Positions 43,016 through 51,749 of a stretch of DNA of 64,000 nt are shown in pieces. The position numbers and the translations under genes were made by a program. The DNA lies in assembly GCF_004766045.1 (NCBI RefSeq), contig NZ_SPQQ01000008.1, positions 147,062-211,061 of the forward strand, read 5' to 3'. Numbering within the stretch: position 1 is the stretch's first letter; each line of letters starts with the position of its first letter. The notes beneath the pieces are model-generated. The model was not told where the DNA came from, searched no databases, and worked only from the letters and a program-made list of their open reading frames with translations. The DNA is from Desulfosporosinus fructosivorans. Lineage in GTDB: Bacteria > Bacillota > Desulfitobacteriia > Desulfitobacteriales > Desulfitobacteriaceae.

Positions 43016-44692
43016 ATGTTTGGAAAAAGGATACGTCATATTAAACGCTATCGAGATGTCGCTAAAGTCCTTACTCACCACGGGTTCGGGTTCTTTGTGG
43101 AAGAGATGGGACTTTTACATATGCTTTCCCTGCCCAAACGGCTCTTCACCGACACGGAGAAGATTGATCCTATGACGTTCGGGGAGCGAATACGCCAGGT
43201 CATTGAAGAGCTTGGTCCGACTTATGTCAAGATTGGGCAGATTGCGAGCACTAGGGCGGACATCATTCCGGAAGATGTTCTAAAAGAACTGGAAAAACTC
43301 CAAGATAACGTTCCCTCATTTTCCTTTGATCAAGTCACTAGAATTATAGAAGAGGAGCTCGGCGCCCCTTTGGAGGAAATTTTTTCTTGGATTGATGAGG
43401 AGGCGATTGCTGCTGCCTCCATTGGACAAGTACATCGTGCTCAGTTGCGGACTGGGGAACTGGTGGCGGTTAAGGTGCAGCGTCCTCAGATCAAGGCCAT
43501 GATCGAAACGGATTTGGAAATTCTTCTGGATTTGGCCACATTGGCGGAACATCGTATGGAACGCATGGAACGTCTTCAATTGCGAGATGTTGTCGAGGAG
43601 TTTGCCAAGTCGTTGCGCAATGAGCTGGATTATAGTATTGAGGCTAGAAATGCTGAGAAAATAGCCAAACAGTTTAAGAAGGATCCGAAGATTCACATAC
43701 CCTCGATTTATTGGGATTACTCAACTCGAACTGTTTTGACGATGGAATTTGTGGATGGACTGAAACTCAACCAGTTTGAGGAGATTGAAGAAAAGGGGTA
43801 TGATCGAAAAGTCATAGCTGAACAACTCGTTCAAGCTCTCTTTCATCAAGTCTTAATTGAAGGGTTTTTCCATGCTGACCCACATCCAGGAAATATCTTC
43901 CTTCTACGGGGCGGAGTGGTTGCGTTTATCGATTTTGGCATGGTTGGAAGACTCACCTTAGATATGAAGCAAAATTTTGCGTCCTTGGTCATTGCTATGA
44001 TGCGCCAAAATACGGAGAGTATGATTAAAGCGGTATTAAGAATTGGAATTGTTCCGGATGAGGTCAATCTGCGGCATCTGACCAACGATGTAGACGAATT
44101 ACGGGAGATGTATATTGATGTCCCGATGAGTCGTATTAGTCTGGGTGAGGCGATTAGTGACCTATTCAAAGTCGCCTTTCGTCATCGGATCCGCATTCCC
44201 TCAGATTTCACCTTACTGGCAAAGTGTTTGCTGACCCTGGAAGGGATCGTGGAGAAACTCGATCCTCAACTTAGTATCATGGATATGGCTGAACCGTTTG
44301 GTATTCAGCTCCTTAAAGAACGCTACAGACCCAGTACGATTGCGGGGCGGATATGGCATAATCTCACAGATTATAGTGATGTTTTAGTGGATCTTCCGAA
44401 ACAAATGAAGGATTTAATGCGAAACTTAATGCGAGGAAAGATTCGCTTTGAAGTCAGTGTGCCTGAGCTTGATATTTTTCTAAGAAAATTGGACCGTATC
44501 ACGAATCAGATTTCTTTTAGTATTGTCTTACTCTCGTTTAGTATCGTTATGGCGGGGATTATTATCGCGTCGGCGTTAGGCCACCAGCCCATCGTACTTT
44601 GGCAGATCCCAGCCATTGAAGTAGGGTTTGCGACGGCTGGCCTCATGTTGCTTTGGCTGTTTATCTCAATTTTTAAATCGGGGAAGTTTTAA
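43016..44692 (+). CDS. ubiB: UbiB/AarF (ABC1) atypical protein kinase-like protein
   Basis: 558 residues, normal for the family. Diagnostic motifs: K-x-G-Q in Y-V-K-I-G-Q near residue 78, A-A-A-S-I-G-Q-V-H-R-A (the family's A-rich loop), H-A-D-P-H-P-G-N-I-F and I-D-F-G-M-V-G-R near residues 285-315. Two hydrophobic helices close the protein (about 500-550), giving membrane attachment. It is an ADCK-type ATPase that supports quinone lipid handling; in a Gram-positive anaerobe the likely quinone is menaquinone (inference). It follows the phasin-like gene, with which it is commonly paired. Confidence 0.93.
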   Translation: MFGKRIRHIKRYRDVAKVLTHHGFGFFVEEMGLLHMLSLPKRLFTDTEKIDPMTFGERIRQVIEELGPTYVKIGQIASTRADIIPEDVLKELEKLQDNVPSFSFDQVTRIIEEELGAPLEEIFSWIDEEAIAAASIGQVHRAQLRTGELVAVKVQRPQIKAMIETDLEILLDLATLAEHRMERMERLQLRDVVEEFAKSLRNELDYSIEARNAEKIAKQFKKDPKIHIPSIYWDYSTRTVLTMEFVDGLKLNQFEEIEEKGYDRKVIAEQLVQALFHQVLIEGFFHADPHPGNIFLLRGGVVAFIDFGMVGRLTLDMKQNFASLVIAMMRQNTESMIKAVLRIGIVPDEVNLRHLTNDVDELREMYIDVPMSRISLGEAISDLFKVAFRHRIRIPSDFTLLAKCLLTLEGIVEKLDPQLSIMDMAEPFGIQLLKERYRPSTIAGRIWHNLTDYSDVLVDLPKQMKDLMRNLMRGKIRFEVSVPELDIFLRKLDRITNQISFSIVLLSFSIVMAGIIIASALGHQPIVLWQIPAIEVGFATAGLMLLWLFISIFKSGKF

Positions 44693-44726
44693 TAATGATG
44701 CCGAAATCGGTGATCAGTTATAGTTT

Positions 44727-44760
44727 GGGGCTGACCAAGTTAACTTGGCCGGTCCCTTTA
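44727..44760 (+). terminator. Terminator after ubiB
   Basis: A 13-bp stem (44727-44739 with 44744-44756; one mismatch, two G-T pairs), ttaa loop, followed by ttta. About 35 bases after the stop. Confidence 0.65.
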
Positions 44761-44929
44761 TGATGTAGTCAGCTTTGTAGCCGTGCGAAAGTCCGATTTT
44801 GACGAATATTATGCTATACTCTTAACAAAAAGAAGTATTTCGAAGTAATTCCACGTCTCACTGGAAGACAGTTTATAATTTGTTTATAAATCGTTTAGAC
44901 AAAATCAAGACACGACTGCTAGAATAGAT

Positions 44930-44947
44930 TTAAGGAAGCTTCCTTAA
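44930..44947. promoter_or_regulatory. Perfect 18-bp palindrome upstream of a five-gene envelope/sensor locus
   Basis: ttaaggaagcttccttaa is its own reverse complement. It is 22 bases before the start of the secreted-protein gene and just behind a tagaat-type -10 (44920-44925), where a repressor or response-regulator dimer could bind. It may be bound by the OmpR-type regulator encoded at the end of the locus; this is inferred. Confidence 0.5.
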
Positions 44948-44968
44948 AATAGTTAAGGGGATGTATGG

Positions 44969-46207
44969 ATGAAATTTAAAAAGAAAACAGCGATGCTAGT
45001 AAGTTTTACATTAGGAACCCTGTTGGTTGCGTCTACAGCCCTAGCAGACATCGCAAATAAAAGTGGGTATGACCAGTTAAAGGATGCTCTTAAAGTAACC
45101 GCTGAGCAGAGCAGCGAAAAATTTGACAGTTTTACATTGGACTTTTCAATGGCCATGAAGGACAATGGAAAAACACTGATGACCTCCAATGAAGTCGCGA
45201 AGCATGACAGAAGTAAGGGGGCTTCGGAAACTATTTCGTCTGGAGAAAGTTTAAACGGAAATAAGAACAATTCCAATTACTACTCCGATAAGAAGACGAT
45301 GATTCGGGTTTCCGAGAGTGATCCTACCTACTATGTGACTGAGTTTACCAAGGAAAGAACAGAAGACCCCTTTGACAATCCTTTCAAAGAAGATGGTGCA
45401 GACGACATTGAAAAAATTGCGGACGCTATCGTCGGGAGTCTGAAAGACCACGTGGTAGTTACGGAAAATTCAGATGGGAGTCTTGGATTTGCAGGTTCTC
45501 TGACTGAGGTGCAAATCCCATCTTTGGTCAATGCTGTCGCTTCCTATTCATTGAAACAAGAGTTTAACGGCAATCAAGACAACATGCCTCATCTCACGAA
45601 GGACGTTTTTGTCAAAGAAGTAAAAGGAACCGCCAAAGTCAACAAAGACGGCGTGATGGAGAACATCTTAGGGACCGCAGTGCTGTCTGGTAAAGATAAG
45701 CAAGGAACGGTACATGAAGTAACGATTGAAGTTTTAGCTAAGCTGTCGGGTATAAACTCCACCACAGTCACTAAACCCGATCTTACGGGGAAGAAAGTAA
45801 TTAAAAACATCGCCAAGAATGAAAATTCAGGGCCTGAAATCTCTAATCCGGAAAAATTTGTCGGCAAGTTTAGTAACGACATCCTGCTTGAAAAAGACAA
45901 TAAGTTCGTCAAAGCTGGAGAGCGAATAATTGAAATTACGCAGATAGATAATAAGACGGTTGTAGGGCGGTATTACGAGGAATATAAGCCTGGATTTGAA
46001 GAATACGCGACCACTCAACGTAATTTTGAAATTGATGCCAAAATGTCAGACAAGGAAAATTCTTCAGGATATGATTACACGACGAAATCCGGTAGTAAGG
46101 GAGACCTTTTCATTGATGAACATTCAGCGAAGATATATGTAAATGGGATTACTCAGTCAATGAGTGGTTTGATATTTAATTCGGAATTTAGTCCAGATGT
46201 AGAGTAA
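44969..46207 (+). CDS. Secreted protein of unknown function, first gene of a sensor/ABC locus
   Basis: 412 residues. Signal peptide (K-K-K-T-A-M-L-V-S-F-T-L-G-T-L-L-V-A-S-T-A-L-A, cleaved after A-L-A), with no lipobox Cys. The mature part is rich in polar and charged residues, with long N/S/K/D stretches and apparently beta-rich repeats (V-K-G-T-A-K-V-N-K-D-G-V near residue 215, then L-G-T-A-V-L-S-G). No domain is recognised. It is followed after 31 bases by a hairpin, then an ABC ATPase, permease, sensor kinase and response regulator, so it may act as an extracellular input or a cell-surface product of that system. Start ATG 44969 has aagggga upstream. Confidence 0.75.
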   Translation: MKFKKKTAMLVSFTLGTLLVASTALADIANKSGYDQLKDALKVTAEQSSEKFDSFTLDFSMAMKDNGKTLMTSNEVAKHDRSKGASETISSGESLNGNKNNSNYYSDKKTMIRVSESDPTYYVTEFTKERTEDPFDNPFKEDGADDIEKIADAIVGSLKDHVVVTENSDGSLGFAGSLTEVQIPSLVNAVASYSLKQEFNGNQDNMPHLTKDVFVKEVKGTAKVNKDGVMENILGTAVLSGKDKQGTVHEVTIEVLAKLSGINSTTVTKPDLTGKKVIKNIAKNENSGPEISNPEKFVGKFSNDILLEKDNKFVKAGERIIEITQIDNKTVVGRYYEEYKPGFEEYATTQRNFEIDAKMSDKENSSGYDYTTKSGSKGDLFIDEHSAKIYVNGITQSMSGLIFNSEFSPDVE

Positions 46208-46238
46208 GAGTGTTTATAAATCAACGGTTAGATGATTG

Positions 46239-46260
46239 CTGCCGGGTTAATTCCCGGCAG
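46239..46260 (+). terminator. Internal GC-rich hairpin between the secreted protein and ABC genes
   Basis: 8-bp arms, ctgccggg (46239-46246) and cccggcag (46253-46260). No T-run. It could attenuate read-through so the secreted protein is made in excess. Confidence 0.5.
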
Positions 46261-46288
46261 TCGTATTATTGTCCTAGGGAGGCAAGAC

Positions 46289-47029
46289 ATGGAAAAAATT
46301 ATTGAAATTAAGAACCTGACCAAATTATATGGAAATGGCCGGGGAATTAAGGATATTAACTTGGACATCTTTAAAGGGGATATTTTTGGTTTCCTTGGAC
46401 CGAATGGGGCAGGGAAGACGACCGCAATGAAAATTATGACAGGACTCGTCAGGCCGGAGAGTGGGGATGTGAAAATCTTCGGCCATAGTGTGATGGAAGA
46501 ATATGAAATGGCGATGGAAAAGGTTGGCTGTCTGATCGAAATCGCAGAGGCTTACTCCTATCTTAGCGCCTTTGATAACCTGAAGCAGTTGGCTCGATAC
46601 TATCCCGATGTGGATCATCAACGGATTGATGAGGTCCTTGAACTAACGGGAATGATCAAGTACAAGAATGAAAAGCCCAAAAAGTTTTCTCTTGGAATGA
46701 AGCAGCGTCTAGGTCTCGCGGCAGCTGTATTATCCCGACCTAAGGTCGTTATTCTCGACGAACCACTGAATGGTCTCGATGTCGAAGGAATGATCGATAT
46801 TCGCAAGATGATTAAGTATTTAGCGGAGCAGGAACAGACCACATTTTTCATATCGAGTCATCTGATCCATGACGTAGAGTTGACCTGCAACCGCATTGGG
46901 GTAATTTACGATGGAAAAATACTCAATGTCGAGAGCACACAAACTATATTGAGCAACTATGCAACATTAGAGAATTATTTTGTAAGTGAGGTAGAGAGAA
47001 ATGGCCGTGTTTCAAGCTGCGCTCGTTAA
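46289..47029 (+). CDS. ABC transporter ATP-binding protein (antimicrobial-peptide/bacitracin-type)
   Basis: 246 residues from ATG 46289, behind tagggagg; an in-frame upstream ATG has no ribosome site. Walker A G-P-N-G-A-G-K-T-T (about 37), signature F-S-L-G-M-K-Q-R, Walker B V-V-I-L-D-E-P-L-N-G-L-D and H-loop S-S-H-L are intact. This is the CcmA/BcrA-type ATPase for ABC-2 exporters that protect against peptides or act on the envelope. It overlaps the permease gene by 29 bases. Confidence 0.93.
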   Translation: MEKIIEIKNLTKLYGNGRGIKDINLDIFKGDIFGFLGPNGAGKTTAMKIMTGLVRPESGDVKIFGHSVMEEYEMAMEKVGCLIEIAEAYSYLSAFDNLKQLARYYPDVDHQRIDEVLELTGMIKYKNEKPKKFSLGMKQRLGLAAAVLSRPKVVILDEPLNGLDVEGMIDIRKMIKYLAEQEQTTFFISSHLIHDVELTCNRIGVIYDGKILNVESTQTILSNYATLENYFVSEVERNGRVSSCAR

Positions 47030-47753
47030 TGAAATCGAGAGGCTAATTAAAAAGAAAAAGGCCTTGGTGGCCGTTTTGCTTTCTCTAGCTGTGATTGTCA
47101 TTGGGCAATTGGGTATAGTAGGGGTGAGAAGCGGCTTTGGACTTAGAGGGGCGGGAAGTGTCGAATTCCCAATGCTCGTACTGTCAGTGGTTGTCAACAC
47201 CATCCTGCCGCTTTTTACGGCCTTAGTTGCGATTGATAGTTTCTCAGGGGAGTTTAGTCAGAATAGTATGCGCATCACACTGACTCGACCTGTGAGCCGC
47301 TTTAAGATCTTTAGCGCCAAAATCACAGCCATCGTTCTATTTATCTTGGCCATACTACTATTATTACTCATCTTTTCGATGTTGGCGGGGTTTATCTTTA
47401 ATACTAATTCAGCGAGCTTGGATTCCTTGGCGAGGACCGTATTCTCCTATATTGTGAGTTTGCTTCCGATGGTTGTTTTGGCTTTAGGTATTGTCCTCTT
47501 AGCGAATGTCTTTAAGAGCGGAATATCCGTCTTTTTTGTATCCATCTTGATCTTTATTGTTTTGAAAGTGCTGGGAGTGGTCTTTTCTCAATATTCCAGT
47601 CTATTCATGACGACCCAACTTGACTGGTATAATCTATTTCTGGTTAACTCTTTTCCGCTCGGGAAAATTGTACGCCAGTTCTTGATCATGATAGGATCTG
47701 GTATAATGCTATTTACAGCAGGGTTTTACTTATTTGATAAGAAGGAATTTTAA
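47001..47753 (+). CDS. ABC-2-type transporter permease
   Basis: 250 residues with six predicted membrane helices: V-L-L-S-L-A-V-I-V-I-G-Q near residue 20, a paired helix region around 60-85, and four more to the C-terminal I-M-I-G-S-G-I-M-L-F-T-A-G-F. It contains the ABC-2 signature S-G-E-F-S-Q-N-S-M-R-I-T-L-T-R-P near residue 85-100. It works with the overlapping upstream ATPase; the substrate is unknown. It begins inside the end of the ATPase gene, which indicates tight translational coupling. The kinase gene begins 10 bases after its stop. Confidence 0.9.
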   Translation: MAVFQAALVNEIERLIKKKKALVAVLLSLAVIVIGQLGIVGVRSGFGLRGAGSVEFPMLVLSVVVNTILPLFTALVAIDSFSGEFSQNSMRITLTRPVSRFKIFSAKITAIVLFILAILLLLLIFSMLAGFIFNTNSASLDSLARTVFSYIVSLLPMVVLALGIVLLANVFKSGISVFFVSILIFIVLKVLGVVFSQYSSLFMTTQLDWYNLFLVNSFPLGKIVRQFLIMIGSGIMLFTAGFYLFDKKEF

Positions 47754-47762
47754 GGTGATGTC

Positions 47763-49190
47763 ATGAACCTGAAAAAACGTTTGATTTTAGCTAATGCTTC
47801 GACAGTAGTCATTCCCATGCTGATTACTGTCTTAATTGCGTTGGCTGCTTTTTTTGTTTCCGGAAAATTATCTGGTCATGATATATCGTTTGAAGACTAC
47901 CAAAGGTTGTCTCAGATCAAGTTTGAGCTATTAAATAGTCAAACGAGTATTTTGCAGCGCACACCTGAGGTTGTAGAGGAAGAGCGCTTTCAACAACATC
48001 TGCAGGATCAACTTGCTGGAATTAATGGAGAACTTTTGATAACTAAGGAAGAAAGGGTGATTTTTTCCTCACACGATTTCAGTAAAATCGACGTGGCTAA
48101 GTTTTTGGAAGCAGGGAATAAGACGGGGAGAAGCGAACCAGTTATTATTGGTGATGTTTCTTATACGGTTCAAGTGATTAGTCTCAAGTTTAAAGAAGGC
48201 TCCCCTGGAAATGTATTTTTACTGGTGCCCCTGAATCGATCGACAGCTAACCTTACAAGTTTCCTAGTGCTTATCTGTGTTACGTTCATCTTAACGTTTA
48301 TGTTGACAAATATCGTTGTTTCCTATCAATTTTCTCGTAGTATCTTAAAGCCACTACATAATCTACAAAGCGCCGCGGCTGAAATTAGTCGAGGAAATCT
48401 TGATCGCTCGATTGTAGAAGAAGGGGACCAAGAGATTCAAGCGTTGTGCCGCGATTTCGAACTCATGCGTATTAAGCTAAAAGATTCGGTGCACACTCAA
48501 CTCAAGTATGAGGATAATCGAAAAATGCTTATTTCCAGTATTTCCCATGATTTAAAAACTCCAGTAACCTCAATCAAGGGATACGTTGAAGGGATTTTAG
48601 ATGGAATAGCAAATACGCCTGACAAAACAGAACGCTATTTAAAAACCATAGACTTAAAGGCTCGACAAATCGACCAAATGATTGATGATTTATTGCTTTA
48701 TGCTAAGCTCGATTTAAACCAGATTCCCTTTAATTTTGAGAGAACGGATATTGAAGAGTATTTAATGCTTTGTTTACTAGAGAGTGAACCAGAATTGGAA
48801 ACCAGTAATATCAAGGTTTCGTTTCATAATGAGCTCCGTCAAAAACAACATGTCTTGTTAGATCGGGAGAGAATGAAACGCGTGATTATGAACATCCTTG
48901 ATAATTCTTGCAAATACATGAGTAAAAATGAGGGCGAATTAAAAATCCTGCTGAGAGACACATCTACTAGCTTGATTATTGAACTGCGTGACAACGGTTC
49001 AGGGATCAGTGAAGGGGATTTACCGTATATTTTTGATCGATTCTATCGGTCAGACGCAGCACGAAGCAAAGGCAGCGGCCTGGGGCTGGCTATAGCAAAG
49101 CAAATTATAGAAGGTCACCAAGGAAGAGTATGGGCTGTTAGTCACGGGGAGGAGGGGACCAGTATCATGATCTCATTAAGTAAAGCATGA
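47763..49190 (+). CDS. Two-TM sensor histidine kinase with HAMP
   Basis: 475 residues. TM1 (about 14-33; V-V-I-P-M-L-I-T-V-L-I-A-L-A-A), an extracytoplasmic sensor region (about 35-160), TM2 (about 165-187), HAMP (I-L-K-P-L-H-N-L-Q-S-A-A-A-E-I), then the HisKA H-box S-S-I-S-H-D-L-K-T-P-V-T-S-I-K-G-Y and HATPase motifs N-I-L-D-N-S-C-K and G-S-G-L-G-L-A-I. The external region may see the product of the first gene or the transporter. It overlaps or directly precedes the response regulator. Confidence 0.95.
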   Translation: MNLKKRLILANASTVVIPMLITVLIALAAFFVSGKLSGHDISFEDYQRLSQIKFELLNSQTSILQRTPEVVEEERFQQHLQDQLAGINGELLITKEERVIFSSHDFSKIDVAKFLEAGNKTGRSEPVIIGDVSYTVQVISLKFKEGSPGNVFLLVPLNRSTANLTSFLVLICVTFILTFMLTNIVVSYQFSRSILKPLHNLQSAAAEISRGNLDRSIVEEGDQEIQALCRDFELMRIKLKDSVHTQLKYEDNRKMLISSISHDLKTPVTSIKGYVEGILDGIANTPDKTERYLKTIDLKARQIDQMIDDLLLYAKLDLNQIPFNFERTDIEEYLMLCLLESEPELETSNIKVSFHNELRQKQHVLLDRERMKRVIMNILDNSCKYMSKNEGELKILLRDTSTSLIIELRDNGSGISEGDLPYIFDRFYRSDAARSKGSGLGLAIAKQIIEGHQGRVWAVSHGEEGTSIMISLSKA

Positions 49191-49204
49191 TACTGGGCGA
49201 ATAC

Positions 49205-49906
49205 ATGAAAAAGAAGATTTTGATTATTGAAGACGACGCTAGCATCGCTGAATTACAGAAAGATTACCTTGAAGTTGCCAACTTCGAAGTTATCGTGTGC
49301 GCCAACGGATTAGAAGGTTTAAGAACGCTTCAAGAAAACGAATTTGATTTATTAATTTTGGACATCATGCTTCCCGGCATGGATGGTTTAGAAATATTGC
49401 GAATCATGAAGGAAGACAAAGATATTCCTGTTCTCTTAGTTTCAGCTAAAAAGGAAGAAATCGATAAGATTAAGGGGCTAAGCCTTGGTGCGGATGATTA
49501 CATCACGAAACCTTTTAGTCCTGGTGAATTGGTCGCTAGGGTAAAAACGCATCTGGAAAACTACGAGAGGTTAAAACATCGCTTCAGCGAAGGGGCTAAA
49601 AAAGGTAATAGCATGATTATTCGAGGGCTTAAAATAGAGAAAGACTCACGAAGAGTTTTTGTTAGTGGACAAGAAGTAAGCCTAGCGCATAAAGAGTTCG
49701 GCTTACTCTTATATTTAGCGCAAAATCCTAATAGAGTGTTTGGGCGTGAGGAATTATTCGAACGTGTCTGGGGCTTAGAAGCTATGGGAGATTCGGCAAC
49801 TGTCACAGTCCATATTGCCCGGGTACGCGAGAAAATCGAAATTGATCCATCTAACCCCCAATACGTGGAAACTGTGTGGGGCGCTGGGTATCGCTTTAGG
49901 GTGTAG
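49205..49906 (+). CDS. OmpR-family response regulator
   Basis: 233 residues from ATG 49205, which gives the usual start M-K-K-K-I-L-I-I-E-D-D; an ATG at 49187 overlapping the kinase stop is also possible and would add six residues. Receiver domain with acidic E-D-D, phospho-Asp in L-I-L-D-I-M-L-P-G-M-D, Thr-Lys switch in A-D-D-Y-I-T-K-P-F, then a winged-helix DNA-binding domain ending with the conserved V-W-G-A-G-Y-R-F. It partners the sensor kinase. The palindrome at 44930-44947 is a plausible target (inference). Confidence 0.95.
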   Translation: MKKKILIIEDDASIAELQKDYLEVANFEVIVCANGLEGLRTLQENEFDLLILDIMLPGMDGLEILRIMKEDKDIPVLLVSAKKEEIDKIKGLSLGADDYITKPFSPGELVARVKTHLENYERLKHRFSEGAKKGNSMIIRGLKIEKDSRRVFVSGQEVSLAHKEFGLLLYLAQNPNRVFGREELFERVWGLEAMGDSATVTVHIARVREKIEIDPSNPQYVETVWGAGYRFRV

Positions 49907-49978
49907 AAGAGTATGAACTAAGTATGAGAAGTTTTAGTTTGGCACCCATGGGGCAACCTAAAACTGAGGTGAAGGAAA

Positions 49979-51022
49979 ATGTCCTTAGAATTCATACCTA
50001 ATCGCGTATTTTATGAGCCCGGTGTCCTTGATTATCCCTTAGGGAAAACCTTAGTACAGCGTTTTCAGAACATGGGAATATCGATGAGTCCTACTACCTC
50101 TCATAATCGAATTACAGGGATTCCCGGTGATAGCGCAGCTGCTGCGTATCGGGAAGCTAAGCGAGCGTTGGTGATCGGAGTACGTCGCAGTAAGACATTC
50201 CAATCGTGTAAACCATCTGCCCATTATCAATTGCCACTGGTCACTAGTTGCCCAGGCATGTGCGAATATTGCTACTTGGCCACCACGTTAGGAAAAAAAC
50301 CTTACGTACGAGTTTATGTCAATCTCGAAGAGATCTTAGGCATAGCGTCAAACCTAATTCAGGAACGACTACCAGAGATTACTCAGTTTGAAGGAGCCGC
50401 AACCTCAGATCCGATTCCGGTCGAACGCTATACCGGAGCCTTGAAAAAGACGATCGAATTTTTTGGACGTGAACAGAATGGTCGCTTCCGCTTTGTCACG
50501 AAGTATACGGACGTAGAGAGTCTACTCGAGGCCAGACATGAAGGACATACTCGTTTTCGCTTTAGTCTGAATTGTGCTGAGGTCGTGCAGAAGTATGAAC
50601 ATGGAACTCCGTCTCCAGAAGAACGGATTATTGCCTCAGGTAAAGTGTTAAACGCTGAGTATCCTTTAGGCTTTATTATCGCGCCCATTTTTCGGTTTCC
50701 AGGGTGGCAAGAAGCCTATCGTAGGCTTTTGGAGCGCTCGGCGGATGAAGTGGTGAAAAGGGCTCCGTTAGGTTGGTCCTCTGAGCAACTGTCATTAGAG
50801 TTTATCTCGCATCGCTTTACTGCGAAAGCTAAAGCTAACATTCTAGAGGTCTTTCCAAACTCCACCTTACCCATGGAAGAGGAGGAACGAAAGTTTAAGT
50901 ACGGTCAGTTTGGTTATGGAAAATACGTCTATCAACCAGAGGAGATAAAGGAAATGAAGGAGTTTTTCCAAGAGCAAGCTAAGGGGTATTTCCCCTTAGC
51001 CCAGGTGGAGTATTTTATCTAA
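49979..51022 (+). CDS. splB: Spore photoproduct lyase
   Basis: 347 residues, normal for SplB. Starts F-I-P-N-R-V-F-Y-E-P-G-V-L-D-Y-P-L-G, a family signature. The radical-SAM [4Fe-4S] motif reads C-P-G-M-C-E-Y-C (about 90-97), with the SPL-typical L-A-T-T-L-G-K-K-P-Y after it. It reverses the spore thymine dimer (5-thyminyl-5,6-dihydrothymine) in germinating spores. The ATG at 49979 has gaggtgaagga upstream. Its 3' end overlaps the stop of lutC by four bases on the opposite strand. It strongly indicates an endospore-former. Confidence 0.96.
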   Translation: MSLEFIPNRVFYEPGVLDYPLGKTLVQRFQNMGISMSPTTSHNRITGIPGDSAAAAYREAKRALVIGVRRSKTFQSCKPSAHYQLPLVTSCPGMCEYCYLATTLGKKPYVRVYVNLEEILGIASNLIQERLPEITQFEGAATSDPIPVERYTGALKKTIEFFGREQNGRFRFVTKYTDVESLLEARHEGHTRFRFSLNCAEVVQKYEHGTPSPEERIIASGKVLNAEYPLGFIIAPIFRFPGWQEAYRRLLERSADEVVKRAPLGWSSEQLSLEFISHRFTAKAKANILEVFPNSTLPMEEEERKFKYGQFGYGKYVYQPEEIKEMKEFFQEQAKGYFPLAQVEYFI

Positions 51023-51705
51023 TCGCTAATTAACACCACATAAACTTCTATCGGTCCATGGACTCCAATGGATAAGTCCATTTCAATATCCGATGTTCGA
51101 CTAGGGCCCGAGATCATCTCAATGGCTGAGGGGGGAACTCCTAACGATATAAGTTCTTCAAGGACCTCGAAGAGGTTATCCCGAAGTTTAGAGGCCTCAA
51201 TAAACGTGAGATGCCTTGGTGGAAGCAGGCTTATAGCTCGTCCACGTTGAGGGCTGCTGTTGACCACGAGTGTGCCGGAGAGAGCAATTCCCCAATCCGC
51301 TCCAGTCACGCCAAGTTCTGCTTGAGAAGCGAGCAAATAGCGATCGCGTGGTTTTTTGGCTGCTTGGGTATAGCGGGCAAGGGGCCATTCTAATGCGGCA
51401 AACGCTGACTCCGCGATGGTGGGGAGCATATCCCAAGCCACGATGGCTTGATCTTTATTCGGGCAGGTTGATTGTTGCTCGCCAAACCATTCCGTTAGGC
51501 ACAGTACTGTATCCTCGTGTGAGTTAACGATAGCTCCTTTGCCACCTAAGGCCTGCCAATTGTTCATGAAGTTCGAAGCTCGTTCCTTAGATTCTGATAA
51601 ATGGAAGTGTGGAACGTCGATAGGAACATATTTCGGTGGTTCGGTGGGGGTTGGGCGCCCTAGTTTTGACGATAGTTGACTAATGAATTCATTTATATGG
51701 GTCAA
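51019..51705 (-). CDS. lutC: LUD-domain lactate-utilisation protein LutC
   Basis: 228 residues from TTG 51705, which has a gaggtgag ribosome site; a longer ATG at 51738 has none. The C-terminal LUD domain is clear: L-G-V-T-G-A-D-W-G-I-A-L-S-G-T-L near residue 130, and G-P-S-R-T-S-D-I-E near residue 205. LutABC oxidises L-lactate to pyruvate; LutC has no cofactor motif and its exact role is not settled. It is the last gene of lutABC, 11-44 bases after lutB. Its stop overlaps that of splB by four bases. Confidence 0.92.
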   Translation of the reverse strand: MTHINEFISQLSSKLGRPTPTEPPKYVPIDVPHFHLSESKERASNFMNNWQALGGKGAIVNSHEDTVLCLTEWFGEQQSTCPNKDQAIVAWDMLPTIAESAFAALEWPLARYTQAAKKPRDRYLLASQAELGVTGADWGIALSGTLVVNSSPQRGRAISLLPPRHLTFIEASKLRDNLFEVLEELISLGVPPSAIEMISGPSRTSDIEMDLSIGVHGPIEVYVVLISD

Positions 51706-51749
51706 TACTCTCACCTCATTTTTACACAATTGAATCATAATTTAAATTA

